Below are positions 8,342 to 15,484 of a DNA stretch of 56,020 bases, piece by piece (position 1 is the first letter of the stretch; every line of letters starts with the position of its first letter). The notes under the pieces are model-generated. The model was not told the DNA's origin and did not search any database. It worked only from the letters and a program-made list of their open reading frames with translations. Source of the DNA: Paracoccaceae bacterium (GTDB lineage: Bacteria > Pseudomonadota > Alphaproteobacteria > Rhodobacterales > Rhodobacteraceae); contig JANQRL010000025.1 in assembly GCA_028284605.1 (NCBI GenBank), positions 1 to 56,020 of the forward strand. The letters are read 5' to 3'. A program made the position numbers and the translations under genes.

Positions 8342-8810
8342 GAGACCCGCCCCCGTCCGACGCCGATGCCGCCACCTCGGCCATCACCTCCGCCTCGGTC
8401 ATCCGCTTGCGCTCACCGGCAAAGGCATAGGCGTCGGGCTTCGCATCGATATAGACCTCCACGTCGAACTCGAGTCCCTCCATCGTGTCGAGCGACCCCG
8501 CCGACAGGCTCAGCAAGCCCTGCATCGGCCCCGGCGCCGTGAGCCGCCAGAAGAGGCTCGACCCGCAGATCTTGCAGAAGCCCCGCTCCGCCCAGTCCGA
8601 GGAGGCATAGGTGCCGATATTCTCCTCCCCCTCCCAGGCCACCCCGCCCGGCGGCACCTGAAGGCTGAACTCGATCCCCCCGGTGAACTTCCGGCACATG
8701 GCGCAATGGCAGGCCCCGAACGCCGTCGGCGCCTCACTCAGCCGATACCGCACCGCGCCGCAAAGGCACCCGCCGGTGCCCGGATTGACCGCCCCGCTCA
8801 CGGCCGCCAT
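8331..8810 (-). CDS. GFA-family zinc protein 2
   Basis: The 159-residue protein is a paralog of the next gene, with CLC at 15-17, CHCAMC at 34-39 and GFCKICGSSLFW in the second half, followed by FAGERKRMTEAE. The start is set at ATG 8810 because the homology with the neighbour begins there; the same frame stays open further upstream but that extension is antisense-like. It overlaps the upstream secreted-protein gene by 13 bp and its downstream paralog by 11 bp. A local duplication is the simplest origin. The reaction is unassigned. Confidence 0.87.
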   Translation of the reverse strand: MAAVSGAVNPGTGGCLCGAVRYRLSEAPTAFGACHCAMCRKFTGGIEFSLQVPPGGVAWEGEENIGTYASSDWAERGFCKICGSSLFWRLTAPGPMQGLLSLSAGSLDTMEGLEFDVEVYIDAKPDAYAFAGERKRMTEAEVMAEVAASASDGGGSHVD

Positions 8811-9475
8811 CCCGTATCCTGCACGCCGCAATCGTAAATCGGCGCCACGGCAAAGAACCCCGGCTCCCCCGGCTCGATGATCTGCACCGGCGTGTTGTCG
8901 CGCTCGGGGCCCGTCGTCCCATCCTCCAGCACGCTCGACGACACGCCCGGCAGGAACATCCGCCATTTCTCGGAGACGTAATTCACCCCCCGGTTCATCG
9001 ACGTCCCCTCGGCATCGTCGGATTGCGACGTATAGGTCATCACCAGAAGCTCATGCCCGCTGATCTCCACGGTCTCCCCGGTCAGCACATCGGCCCCGCG
9101 CCAGCGCGTCTCCTCCCCGTCCTGGGTCACCGTGGTGAAGTCGTAGGTGTCGATCCCGGTCTCCAGCAATTCGGTCAGCGAGGCCGGATCGGGCCGCTCG
9201 CCGAGCGTCGTGCGGGTCTGGGAAAAGAGGCTCAGGCTCTCCACCCATTCGGTCTCGAAATTGATCCGGCTGGCAAAAACCGGGCCGCCCTCGATGAAAT
9301 CCACCCGCCACTGATCGCCCTCGGGATCGCCCTCGCAGATATAGTGGTTCGACAGCATGCAGCCGCGCTGCTGCACGGTCAGGAACCCCTCGCAGCCCTC
9401 GGGCGGGGTCCAGGACTGCGCGAAGACCGGCAACGCGCCGAACGTCAGGCAGAGCGGGAGGGCAAAACGCATCAT
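8798..9475 (-). CDS. Secreted four-cysteine protein, paralog A of the gltD-gltB family
   Basis: I do not recognise this family. The 225-residue product has a signal peptide ending near ALPVFAQ (residue 20). The mature part starts with Cys28, Cys39 and Cys47, a C-x10-C-x7-C pattern, and a fourth cysteine lies near the end at 216 in YDCGV. This suggests two disulfides in the periplasm. Shared landmarks with the two upstream paralogs are CEGDPEG, a TYDFTTV segment, LTGETVEI, and a closing PGEPGFFAVAP. It overlaps the preceding paralog by ATGA and the following GFA gene by 13 bp, so it is produced with gltB. Confidence 0.8.
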   Translation of the reverse strand: MMRFALPLCLTFGALPVFAQSWTPPEGCEGFLTVQQRGCMLSNHYICEGDPEGDQWRVDFIEGGPVFASRINFETEWVESLSLFSQTRTTLGERPDPASLTELLETGIDTYDFTTVTQDGEETRWRGADVLTGETVEISGHELLVMTYTSQSDDAEGTSMNRGVNYVSEKWRMFLPGVSSSVLEDGTTGPERDNTPVQIIEPGEPGFFAVAPIYDCGVQDTGWRP

Positions 9476-10155
9476 CGATCAAGCTCCAACAAGGACATCA
9501 TCACGCCGCAGCCATGCTTCGGCGCCGCGCTGAGAAAGCCCGGCTCGTCGGGAAAGACGAACTCCACGGGCGTGCCATCACTCTCCCAGCTTTCGCCGCC
9601 CGCTGTCACGGTGCTCTGGCCGGAGATGAACATGCGGAAATCCTCCGAGATGAACTCCCGTCCTTCCGAACTCCAAAGCGCCGCACCGCCCGGCGCATAG
9701 GCGGTGATCTGAAATTCGGTCCGGTGCAGCGCGACCCCGTCGATCACCACGACCTCGCCGGTGAGCCGGTCCTGTCCGGCATAACGGGTGGTGCCGCGCT
9801 CGTCCGAGAGGGTGCGGAAATCGTAGGTGTCGGTCCCGGTCCGCATCAGTTCGGTCATGTTCGCGGGGTCCGCGGGGCTCGGCTCCAGCACCTCGGTATG
9901 GCCGGTATAGGCGTGAAACGAGCTGATCCACTGCGTCTCGGCGTCGATCGAGCCGGCATAGACGAGCCCCTCTTCGGTCAGGTCGACCCGGCGCTGATGC
10001 CCCTCCGGATCGCCCTCGCAGATGAAATGATGCGTCACGGTGCAGTCGCGTTTCTGCACCGTCAGATACGCCTCGCAGCCCTGCGGCAGCGTGAAGCTGC
10101 CCTGGGCCATGGCCGGGCCGGCAAGCAGGGCCAGAAGCGGCAGAAACCGGATCAT
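9472..10155 (-). CDS. Secreted four-cysteine protein, paralog B of the gltD-gltB family
   Basis: The 227-residue protein of unknown function has a short signal peptide (LLALLAGPAMAQG, cleavage near residue 18). Cysteines at 27, 38 and 46 keep exactly the C-x10-C-x7-C spacing of its neighbours, and Cys216 in HGCGVMMSLL is the fourth. It shares CEGDPEGHQRRVDL, TYDFRTL, LTGEVVVIDG and PDEPGFLSAAP with paralogs A and C. Stop-start overlaps of 4 bp occur on both sides. The even preservation of cysteines and landmarks argues that all three copies are functional rather than decaying duplicates. Confidence 0.8.
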   Translation of the reverse strand: MIRFLPLLALLAGPAMAQGSFTLPQGCEAYLTVQKRDCTVTHHFICEGDPEGHQRRVDLTEEGLVYAGSIDAETQWISSFHAYTGHTEVLEPSPADPANMTELMRTGTDTYDFRTLSDERGTTRYAGQDRLTGEVVVIDGVALHRTEFQITAYAPGGAALWSSEGREFISEDFRMFISGQSTVTAGGESWESDGTPVEFVFPDEPGFLSAAPKHGCGVMMSLLELDR

Positions 10156-10931
10156 GACGGCGCCTCCATGGGCTGGGCGTCAAGCGACGACATCATCGCA
10201 CCGCATTCGTATTTCGGGACCGCCGCCATGAAGCCGGCCTCGCCGGGATAGAGGAACTCGACCGGCGAATGGTCCCGAACCTCATCGGGGCTGTCCACAT
10301 GCCAGCTCTGCCCCAGAATGAAGATACGGTGCCGGTCGGAGACGAATTGCCGCCCGGCCCGGCGCGACAGGACGGTGCCGTCGCTCAGCGACCGCTCAAA
10401 GCCGTATTCGGTGGTGTGAAGCGGCTCGCCATCGATCACCGTCTCGCCGGTCAGCCGGTCGAAGCCGACATAGCGCTGGGGCCCGAGCGGGCCGGCGTCG
10501 GGAACAACCGTGAAATCGTAGCTGTCGAACCCGCTCACAAAGAGTTCGGCAAGGCTCGCCGGGTCCGGCGCCGGGATCTGCATCCGTTCGAGCCGCGGCA
10601 GGGACGTGTAGTACGTCGTCAGCCACTGGAACTCGGTGTCCACCTGCTTGACCTGAAACGGCCCGCGCTCGTCGAAGAGCGCCACCCATTGCAGCCCCTC
10701 CGCCTCGCCTTCGCAGGTCCAGACATTGGTCAGCATGCAGCCCTTGCTCTGGATCGTCAGCACGCCCGAGCAGCCCGCCGGCGGGCTGAACCCGCCCTGG
10801 GCCACGGCGCCGGCCGGCAGCGCGAGCCCGGCCAGAAGGGCGAGGATCGCGGCCAGAGCGCCCGGACCCGACCCCTGCACGGGCCGCGCTTCGGCGGTCG
10901 GGCATCGCGTCGGGGGACAGGCGGTTCGCAT
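10152..10931 (-). CDS. Secreted four-cysteine protein, paralog C of the gltD-gltB family
   Basis: The 259-residue product is the first and longest of three paralogs. The start is put at the ATG at 10931 because AAGGA lies six bases upstream of it; an in-frame ATG 15 bases earlier would put that site inside the gene. An unusually long, proline- and cysteine-containing leader precedes the hydrophobic segment ALAAILALLAGLALPAGAVAQ. Cys54, Cys65 and Cys73 repeat the C-x10-C-x7-C pattern, and Cys243 in YECGAMMSSL matches the final cysteine of the others. Function is unknown. It heads the overlapping chain that ends in gltB. Confidence 0.8.
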   Translation of the reverse strand: MRTACPPTRCPTAEARPVQGSGPGALAAILALLAGLALPAGAVAQGGFSPPAGCSGVLTIQSKGCMLTNVWTCEGEAEGLQWVALFDERGPFQVKQVDTEFQWLTTYYTSLPRLERMQIPAPDPASLAELFVSGFDSYDFTVVPDAGPLGPQRYVGFDRLTGETVIDGEPLHTTEYGFERSLSDGTVLSRRAGRQFVSDRHRIFILGQSWHVDSPDEVRDHSPVEFLYPGEAGFMAAVPKYECGAMMSSLDAQPMEAPS

Positions 10932-10951
10932 CCGAGGTCCTTTCATCGATA

Positions 10952-10968
10952 GGTCAGTCTTGCTGACC
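10952..10968. promoter_or_regulatory. Inverted repeat before the paralog C gene
   Basis: GGTCAG and CTGACC form 6-bp arms around a five-base centre, 20 bases upstream of the start codon at 10931. It would lie in the leader of the secreted-protein/gltB chain and could be a small operator or an mRNA hairpin. The rest of the 187-bp gap to gltD (10932-11117) shows no clear promoter hexamers that I can defend. Confidence 0.35.
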
Positions 10969-11117
10969 CACGAGCTTCACAAATCGTTCAGGATTCGGCC
11001 CAGATTAGCGCCGAAACCGGAAAAGTACGAAACGGCGTCGGTTCTGTACCGGTCCGCCGGACTCGGCCATTTTCTGCGCTGCGGCATCTGTACATCTCGG
11101 GCCACGTTTCGCACAGA

Positions 11118-12554
11118 TCACTCCGCCGCAATCGCCTTCGAGCCGACGCCCAGATCCGCCATGATCGCATCCGCCGCCTCGCGCCCGTCGCGGATCGCCC
11201 AGACGACGAGGCTCGCCCCCCGCACGATATCCCCCGCCGCGAAGACCCCGTCGAGGCTCGTCCGGCCGGTCGAAAACTCCGCCTTGATCGTGCCCCAGCG
11301 GGTCACTTCGAGACCCTCGACCCCCCAGAGCGCCGGCAGGTCCTCTGGCTCGAAGCCGAGGGCCTTGATGACCATGTCGGCATCCTCGATATAGTCAGCG
11401 CCTTCAATGAGTTCCGGCACCTGGCGGCCGGTGGCATCGGGTTGGCCGAGGCGCATTTTCTGCACCATCACCCCCTCCACCGCATCGCCGGTGAAGCCCT
11501 TCGGCGCGGAGAGCCAGACGAACTCCACCCCCTCATCCTCGGCGTTCTCCACCTCGCGCTGGGAGCCCGGCATATTGGCCCGGTCCCGGCGGTAGAGGCA
11601 CTTGACGCTCTCCGCGCCCTGCCGCACAGCCGTGCGGACGCAGTCCATCGCCGTGTCACCACCACCGATGACGACGACGCGCTTGCCCTCGGCATTCAGT
11701 TCGCCGCTGTCGAATTCCGGCACATCGTCGCCAAAACTCTTGCGATTCGAGGCGGTTAGGTAGTCGATGGCGCGGACGATGCCCTCCGCGCCGGAGCCCG
11801 GCGCCTGAAGGTCGCGGGACTTGTAGACGCCGGTTCCGATCAGCACCGCGTCATGCTTGCCCCGGATCGCGTCGAAGCTCAGGTCTTCGCCGACATTGCA
11901 GTTGAGCACGAACTCCACGCCGCCATCCTCAAGCTGCGCCATGCGCTGCATCACCACCGGTTTCTCCAGCTTGAAGCCCGGGATGCCATAGGTCATCAGC
12001 CCGCCACCGCGGTCGTAACGGTCATAGACCGTGACCTGCACCCCCGCCCGACGCAGCCGGTCGGCGGCGGCAAGTCCAGCCGGCCCGGCGCCAATGATTC
12101 CAACGCTTTCGGCGCGTTCCTCGTAGGGCCGGATCGGCTGCACCCAGCCTTCCTCGAAAGCGGTGTCGGTGATGTATTTCTCCACCGCGCCGATAGTGAC
12201 CGTGCCATGCCCGGCCTGCTCGATGACGCAATTGCCCTCACACAGCCGGTCCTGCGGACAGATGCGACCGCAGATTTCCGGGAAGGTGTTGGTGGCCTGG
12301 CTCAGCTCATAAGCCTCCCTCAGCCGCCCCTCAGCGGTCAGCATCAGCCAGTCGGGGATGTTGTTGTGGAGCGGGCAATGGGTCTGACAGTAAGGCACGC
12401 CGCACTGGCTGCACCGCCCCGCCTGCTCGGCGGCCTTCTCGCGGGCGAACTCTCCGTAAATCTCCTGGAAATCGTCGCGCCGCAGATCGGGCGGACGCTT
12501 GTCCGGCATGTCGCGCGCGACATCGACGAATTTCAGCATGCGATCCTTGGACAA
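11118..12554 (-). CDS. gltD: Glutamate synthase (NADPH) small chain
   Basis: The 478-residue beta subunit oxidises NADPH through FAD and passes electrons to GltB. The N-terminal cysteines CSQCGVPYCQTHCP and CGRICPQDRLCEGNC hold the iron-sulfur centres. GAGPAGLAAADRL is the FAD Rossmann motif, and VIGGGDTAMDC starts the NADPH-binding fold. I favour the TTG at 12554, with GGGAGG just upstream, because the product then begins MSKDRMLKF, much like relatives. An ATG at 12539 preceded by AAGGA is an alternative. The gene is first in the minus-strand series, and the AT-richer gap before it probably holds the promoter. Confidence 0.96.
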   Translation of the reverse strand: MSKDRMLKFVDVARDMPDKRPPDLRRDDFQEIYGEFAREKAAEQAGRCSQCGVPYCQTHCPLHNNIPDWLMLTAEGRLREAYELSQATNTFPEICGRICPQDRLCEGNCVIEQAGHGTVTIGAVEKYITDTAFEEGWVQPIRPYEERAESVGIIGAGPAGLAAADRLRRAGVQVTVYDRYDRGGGLMTYGIPGFKLEKPVVMQRMAQLEDGGVEFVLNCNVGEDLSFDAIRGKHDAVLIGTGVYKSRDLQAPGSGAEGIVRAIDYLTASNRKSFGDDVPEFDSGELNAEGKRVVVIGGGDTAMDCVRTAVRQGAESVKCLYRRDRANMPGSQREVENAEDEGVEFVWLSAPKGFTGDAVEGVMVQKMRLGQPDATGRQVPELIEGADYIEDADMVIKALGFEPEDLPALWGVEGLEVTRWGTIKAEFSTGRTSLDGVFAAGDIVRGASLVVWAIRDGREAADAIMADLGVGSKAIAAE

Positions 12555-12694
12555 GCGCACCTCCCTCGACCGACCTTCACGGCCCGTTACCCGACCGTCC
12601 GGCGGAGCGCTCCAATTAGAGCGGATCGTGGGGAAAGAAAAGTCAGTATATTTGACCTAATTTCTGATATTCTGCCGCCCGCTGGCCAGGGGTG

Positions 12695-12715
12695 CAAATT
12701 TTCGACGAAAATTTG
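12695..12715. promoter_or_regulatory. Perfect 21-bp AT-rich palindrome between gltD and uppP
   Basis: Ten-base arms CAAATTTTCG and CGAAAATTTG flank a single A. It lies in the 244-bp gap between the divergent gltD and uppP genes, 84 bases before the uppP start. AT-rich symmetry of this length stands out in GC-rich DNA and looks like an operator. The surrounding stretch at 12636-12675 is also AT-rich and may hold the promoters, but I see no convincing -35/-10 pair. The regulator is unknown. Confidence 0.6.
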
Positions 12716-12798
12716 GGTCCGCTTCGTGACCTACCTGGGCTCTTTCTCGGCCAAGCCCATGGGATAGGGTGGCGCCGTCGAATCATCGAAGGGCCGGG

Positions 12799-13602
12799 AT
12801 GCCGCTCTTTCACCTCCTGCTTGTGGCTGCGATCCAGGGCATCACCGAATTCCTGCCGGTGTCTTCGTCGGGCCATCTGATCCTGCTGCCGAAGCTGACC
12901 GGGCTGGAGGATCAGGGCCTCGTCATCGACGTGGCGGTCCATGTCGGAACGCTGGGCGCAGTCGTCCTCTATTTCTGGCCCGACGCGGCGAAGGCGCTGG
13001 CCGGGTTCGGCCGGCTCCTGCGCGGGAAGATCGACACGCCGGGCGCCTTTCTCGCGCTCTGCCTGATCGCCGCCACGGTCCCGATCGTCATCGCCGGGCT
13101 GCTGCTGCGCCTTTCCGGTCTCGACGCGGCGATGCGTTCCACCGCGCTGATCGGCTGGACCATGCTGATCTTCGGCCTCGTCCTCTACTGGGCCGACCGG
13201 ACCGGTGTCCAGGCCCGCAAGGCAGACGGCTGGACCCTGCGCCACGCGGCGATCATGGGGCTCTGGCAGGTGTTGGCCCTGATCCCCGGCACCTCGCGGT
13301 CGGGCATCACCATCACCGGGGCCCGGCAGCTCGGCTATACGCGCGAGGACGGGGCGCGGCTGGCGATGCTGATGTCGATCCCGGTGATCCTCGGCTCCGG
13401 CGCGCTTCTGGGTGCCGAGGTCGTGGTCACCGCCGATGCCGACGCCGCGCGGGACGGGGCCATCGCCGCGCTCTTGGCCTTTCTGGCGGCGCTCGCGGCG
13501 CTCGCGGTGATGATGCGGCTCGCACGGCGGATCAGCTTCACGCCTTACGTGATCTACCGCTGCCTCCTCGGACTGATCCTGCTCTGGATCGCTTATGCCT
13601 AG
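12799..13602 (+). CDS. uppP: Undecaprenyl-diphosphatase (BacA/UppP)
   Basis: The 267-residue integral membrane enzyme dephosphorylates undecaprenyl diphosphate so the lipid carrier can be reused for peptidoglycan and surface polysaccharides. Motif 1 is QGITEFLPVSSSGH at residues 13-26, and motif 2 is PGTSRSGITIT near residue 160; both carry the known catalytic residues. Several hydrophobic segments span the chain and the length is normal. The start at 12799 gives the usual N-terminus just before motif 1. The stop codon overlaps that of the convergent NDUFA9-like gene. Context fits the envelope-heavy gene content of the window. Confidence 0.95.
   Translation: MPLFHLLLVAAIQGITEFLPVSSSGHLILLPKLTGLEDQGLVIDVAVHVGTLGAVVLYFWPDAAKALAGFGRLLRGKIDTPGAFLALCLIAATVPIVIAGLLLRLSGLDAAMRSTALIGWTMLIFGLVLYWADRTGVQARKADGWTLRHAAIMGLWQVLALIPGTSRSGITITGARQLGYTREDGARLAMLMSIPVILGSGALLGAEVVVTADADAARDGAIAALLAFLAALAALAVMMRLARRISFTPYVIYRCLLGLILLWIAYA
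13599..13602. other. Shared CTAG: overlapping stop codons of convergent genes
   Basis: The palindrome CTAG supplies TAG to uppP on the plus strand (13600-13602) and TAG to the NDUFA9-like gene on the minus strand (13599-13601). There is no room between them for a separate terminator, so transcripts must run into each other's coding regions. Confidence 0.95.
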
Positions 13603-14594
13603 GTGCGGTCCTGACGGGCCGCGAGATGGGCCGCCGACGCCTTGATATCGCTGTACTGGCCGGAAGGCCGGAACCGCCAGAGGTAATCCGGCAGGATCGC
13701 CTCCATCGACCGGGGTGTCAGGCCGAGATCGGCGAAGGTCTTCGCGCCGTCGGAGACAACGTTGTCGGCGGCGAGATTGCGGACCTGATCGGCGGTGAGC
13801 GGCCCGCGCACCAACCCGGCGGTCAGGAACCGCAGAACGGAGAACCCCGCCGCCATCATCCGCGCGGCCCAGAACGGGACATTGATGATGAGCCGGCGGC
13901 GGCGGATGATCCGCAGCATCTCTTCCATCAGCTCGCGGAACGTGTCCACATCCGGTCCGCCAAGCTCGTAGACGCCGCCGGGCGCGGTGCCGTCGACACC
14001 AAGCACAGCGGCGGCGGCCACGTCATCGACATAGACCGGCTGGAAGCGGGTCTCTGCGCCCACGATGGGCAGGAGCGGGCCGAGGCGGGTCATCGCGGCG
14101 AAGCGGTTGAAGAACTGATCCTCGGGGCCAAAGACGATGGAGGGCCGCAGGATCATCGCCGCGGGCATATGCGCCAGGACCCCCGCCTCGCCGGCGGCCT
14201 TGGTGCGGGCGTAATCGCTCTCGGACGCCTCGGAGGCGCCGATGGCAGAGAGATGCACCATGTGGGCCACGCCTTCGTCCGCCGCGATCCGCGCGACCCG
14301 CTCGGCGCCCTCGGCCTGGGTGGCTTCAAAGGTGTTGCGCCCGACCTCGTCGAGTACACCGATACAGTTCACCACCGCATCGGCGCCCTGCATGACCGCC
14401 CGGACGCTGGCATCATCGCGGATATTGCAGAAGACCGGCTCGACCTGACCGACGACGCCATAGGGTTTGACGAAGATCGCGCGGTTCACGTCGCGCACGG
14501 CGACGCGGATGCGCCAGCCGTCCTTGGCCAGCCGCCGGGCGATGTAGCGGCCGACGAAGCCGGATCCGCCATAGATCGTCACGAGCCTGGACAT
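13599..14594 (-). CDS. NDUFA9-like NAD(P)-binding protein (atypical SDR)
   Basis: The 331-residue protein has an N-terminal Rossmann motif, YGGSGFVGRY, followed by ADAVVNCIGVL, MVHLSAIGA and LRPSIVFGPEDQFFNRF, which define the complex I NDUFA9 subfamily of extended SDRs. In mitochondria the homolog is a complex I accessory subunit that binds NADPH; in Alphaproteobacteria it is common but its role is less certain. The start is supported by GGAGG upstream. It converges on uppP and diverges from the tRNA-Leu promoter region. Confidence 0.88.
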   Translation of the reverse strand: MSRLVTIYGGSGFVGRYIARRLAKDGWRIRVAVRDVNRAIFVKPYGVVGQVEPVFCNIRDDASVRAVMQGADAVVNCIGVLDEVGRNTFEATQAEGAERVARIAADEGVAHMVHLSAIGASEASESDYARTKAAGEAGVLAHMPAAMILRPSIVFGPEDQFFNRFAAMTRLGPLLPIVGAETRFQPVYVDDVAAAAVLGVDGTAPGGVYELGGPDVDTFRELMEEMLRIIRRRRLIINVPFWAARMMAAGFSVLRFLTAGLVRGPLTADQVRNLAADNVVSDGAKTFADLGLTPRSMEAILPDYLWRFRPSGQYSDIKASAAHLAARQDRT

Positions 14595-14711
14595 GGGCTG
14601 CCTCCTTCGGTCGCCGGGCCGAGCGCGGCCCCGGGTCTAGACCTCCGTCGCCTGACAAACAAGGTAGATCTGCGCCCGGTCCGGGCAAGCGGTGGCGGCT
14701 CAGGATTCGCG

Positions 14712-14740
14712 TTGACAGCCTCCGGCCCGGCGCCTAAACG
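14712..14740 (+). promoter_or_regulatory. Sigma-70-type promoter of tRNA-Leu
   Basis: TTGACA at 14712-14717 is a perfect -35 element. TAAACG at 14735-14740 follows after a 17-bp spacer as the -10. Transcription would start near 14747, about ten bases before the tRNA, which is usual for tRNA genes. Confidence 0.75.
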
Positions 14741-14757
14741 CCTCACTCACGACACCG

Positions 14758-14844
14758 GCCCAGGTGGCGGAATTGGTAGACGCGCCAGCTTCAGGTGCTG
14801 GTGTCCGTATGGACGTGGAGGTTCGAGTCCTCTCCTGGGCACCA
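14758..14844 (+). tRNA. tRNA-Leu (anticodon CAG)
   Basis: The acceptor stem pairs GCCCAGG (14758-14764) with CCTGGGC (14834-14840), followed by discriminator A and an encoded CCA. The D-loop has GGTAGACGC. The anticodon stem CCAGC/GCTGG encloses the loop TTCAGGT, giving anticodon CAG, which reads CUG, a major leucine codon in GC-rich genomes. A long variable arm (TGTCC-GTAT-GGACG) and the T-arm GTTCGAGTC confirm a class II leucine tRNA. The RNase D gene begins 28 bases after its 3' end. Confidence 0.97.
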
Positions 14845-14872
14845 TCCCTCCAACACGGCGGCGAGAGGGATC

Positions 14873-15484
14873 ATGGCGAACCATCTTCATCACGGCGACC
14901 TGCCCGCGGGCCTTGATCTCGGCCCGGTCGTCGCCGTGGATTGCGAGACATTGGGACTTGTCCCCCATCGCGACCGGCTCTGCCTGGTGCAGTTGTCGGC
15001 GGGCGATGGCGAGGCGCATCTGGTGCAGATCGCGCCCGGGCAGGGCGAGGCGCCAAATCTGACGGCGATGCTGGCCGACACGGACGTGCTGAAGCTCTTC
15101 CATTTCGGGCGGTTCGACATTGCGGTGCTGTTGCACGCCTTCGGGGTTTTGACCGCGCCGGTCTATTGCACCAAGATCGCCTCGAAACTGGTGCGCACCT
15201 ATACCGACCGGCACGGTTTGAAGAACCTGCTTCAGGAGTTGCTCGATATCGACATCTCGAAGCTCCAGCAGCAGAGCGATTGGGGGGCGACGCATCTGAG
15301 CGAGGGGCAGATCGATTATGCCGCCTCCGACGTGCTCTATCTGCACCGGCTGAAGGACGTGCTCGACGGGCGGCTGGCCCGCGAGGGGCGGGAAGAGATG
15401 GCCCAAGCCTGTTTCGATTTCCTGCCGATGCGCGCGCGGCTCGACCTCGCCGGCTGGCCTGACCATGACATCTTCGCCCACTGA
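14873..15484 (+). CDS. rnd: Ribonuclease D-type 3'-5' exonuclease
   Basis: The 203-residue protein is the DEDDy exonuclease domain alone, without the C-terminal HRDC domains of E. coli RNase D. Visible motifs are VAVDCETLGL (ExoI, D-x-E), LKLFHFGRFDIAVL (ExoII) and IDYAASDVLYLH (ExoIII with the tyrosine). It trims tRNA and other structured RNA 3' ends. AGAGGGA precedes the ATG at 14873. It follows tRNA-Leu with no visible terminator, and its end overlaps kdsD by 20 bp, so tRNA, rnd and kdsD may share transcripts. Confidence 0.92.
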   Translation: MANHLHHGDLPAGLDLGPVVAVDCETLGLVPHRDRLCLVQLSAGDGEAHLVQIAPGQGEAPNLTAMLADTDVLKLFHFGRFDIAVLLHAFGVLTAPVYCTKIASKLVRTYTDRHGLKNLLQELLDIDISKLQQQSDWGATHLSEGQIDYAASDVLYLHRLKDVLDGRLAREGREEMAQACFDFLPMRARLDLAGWPDHDIFAH

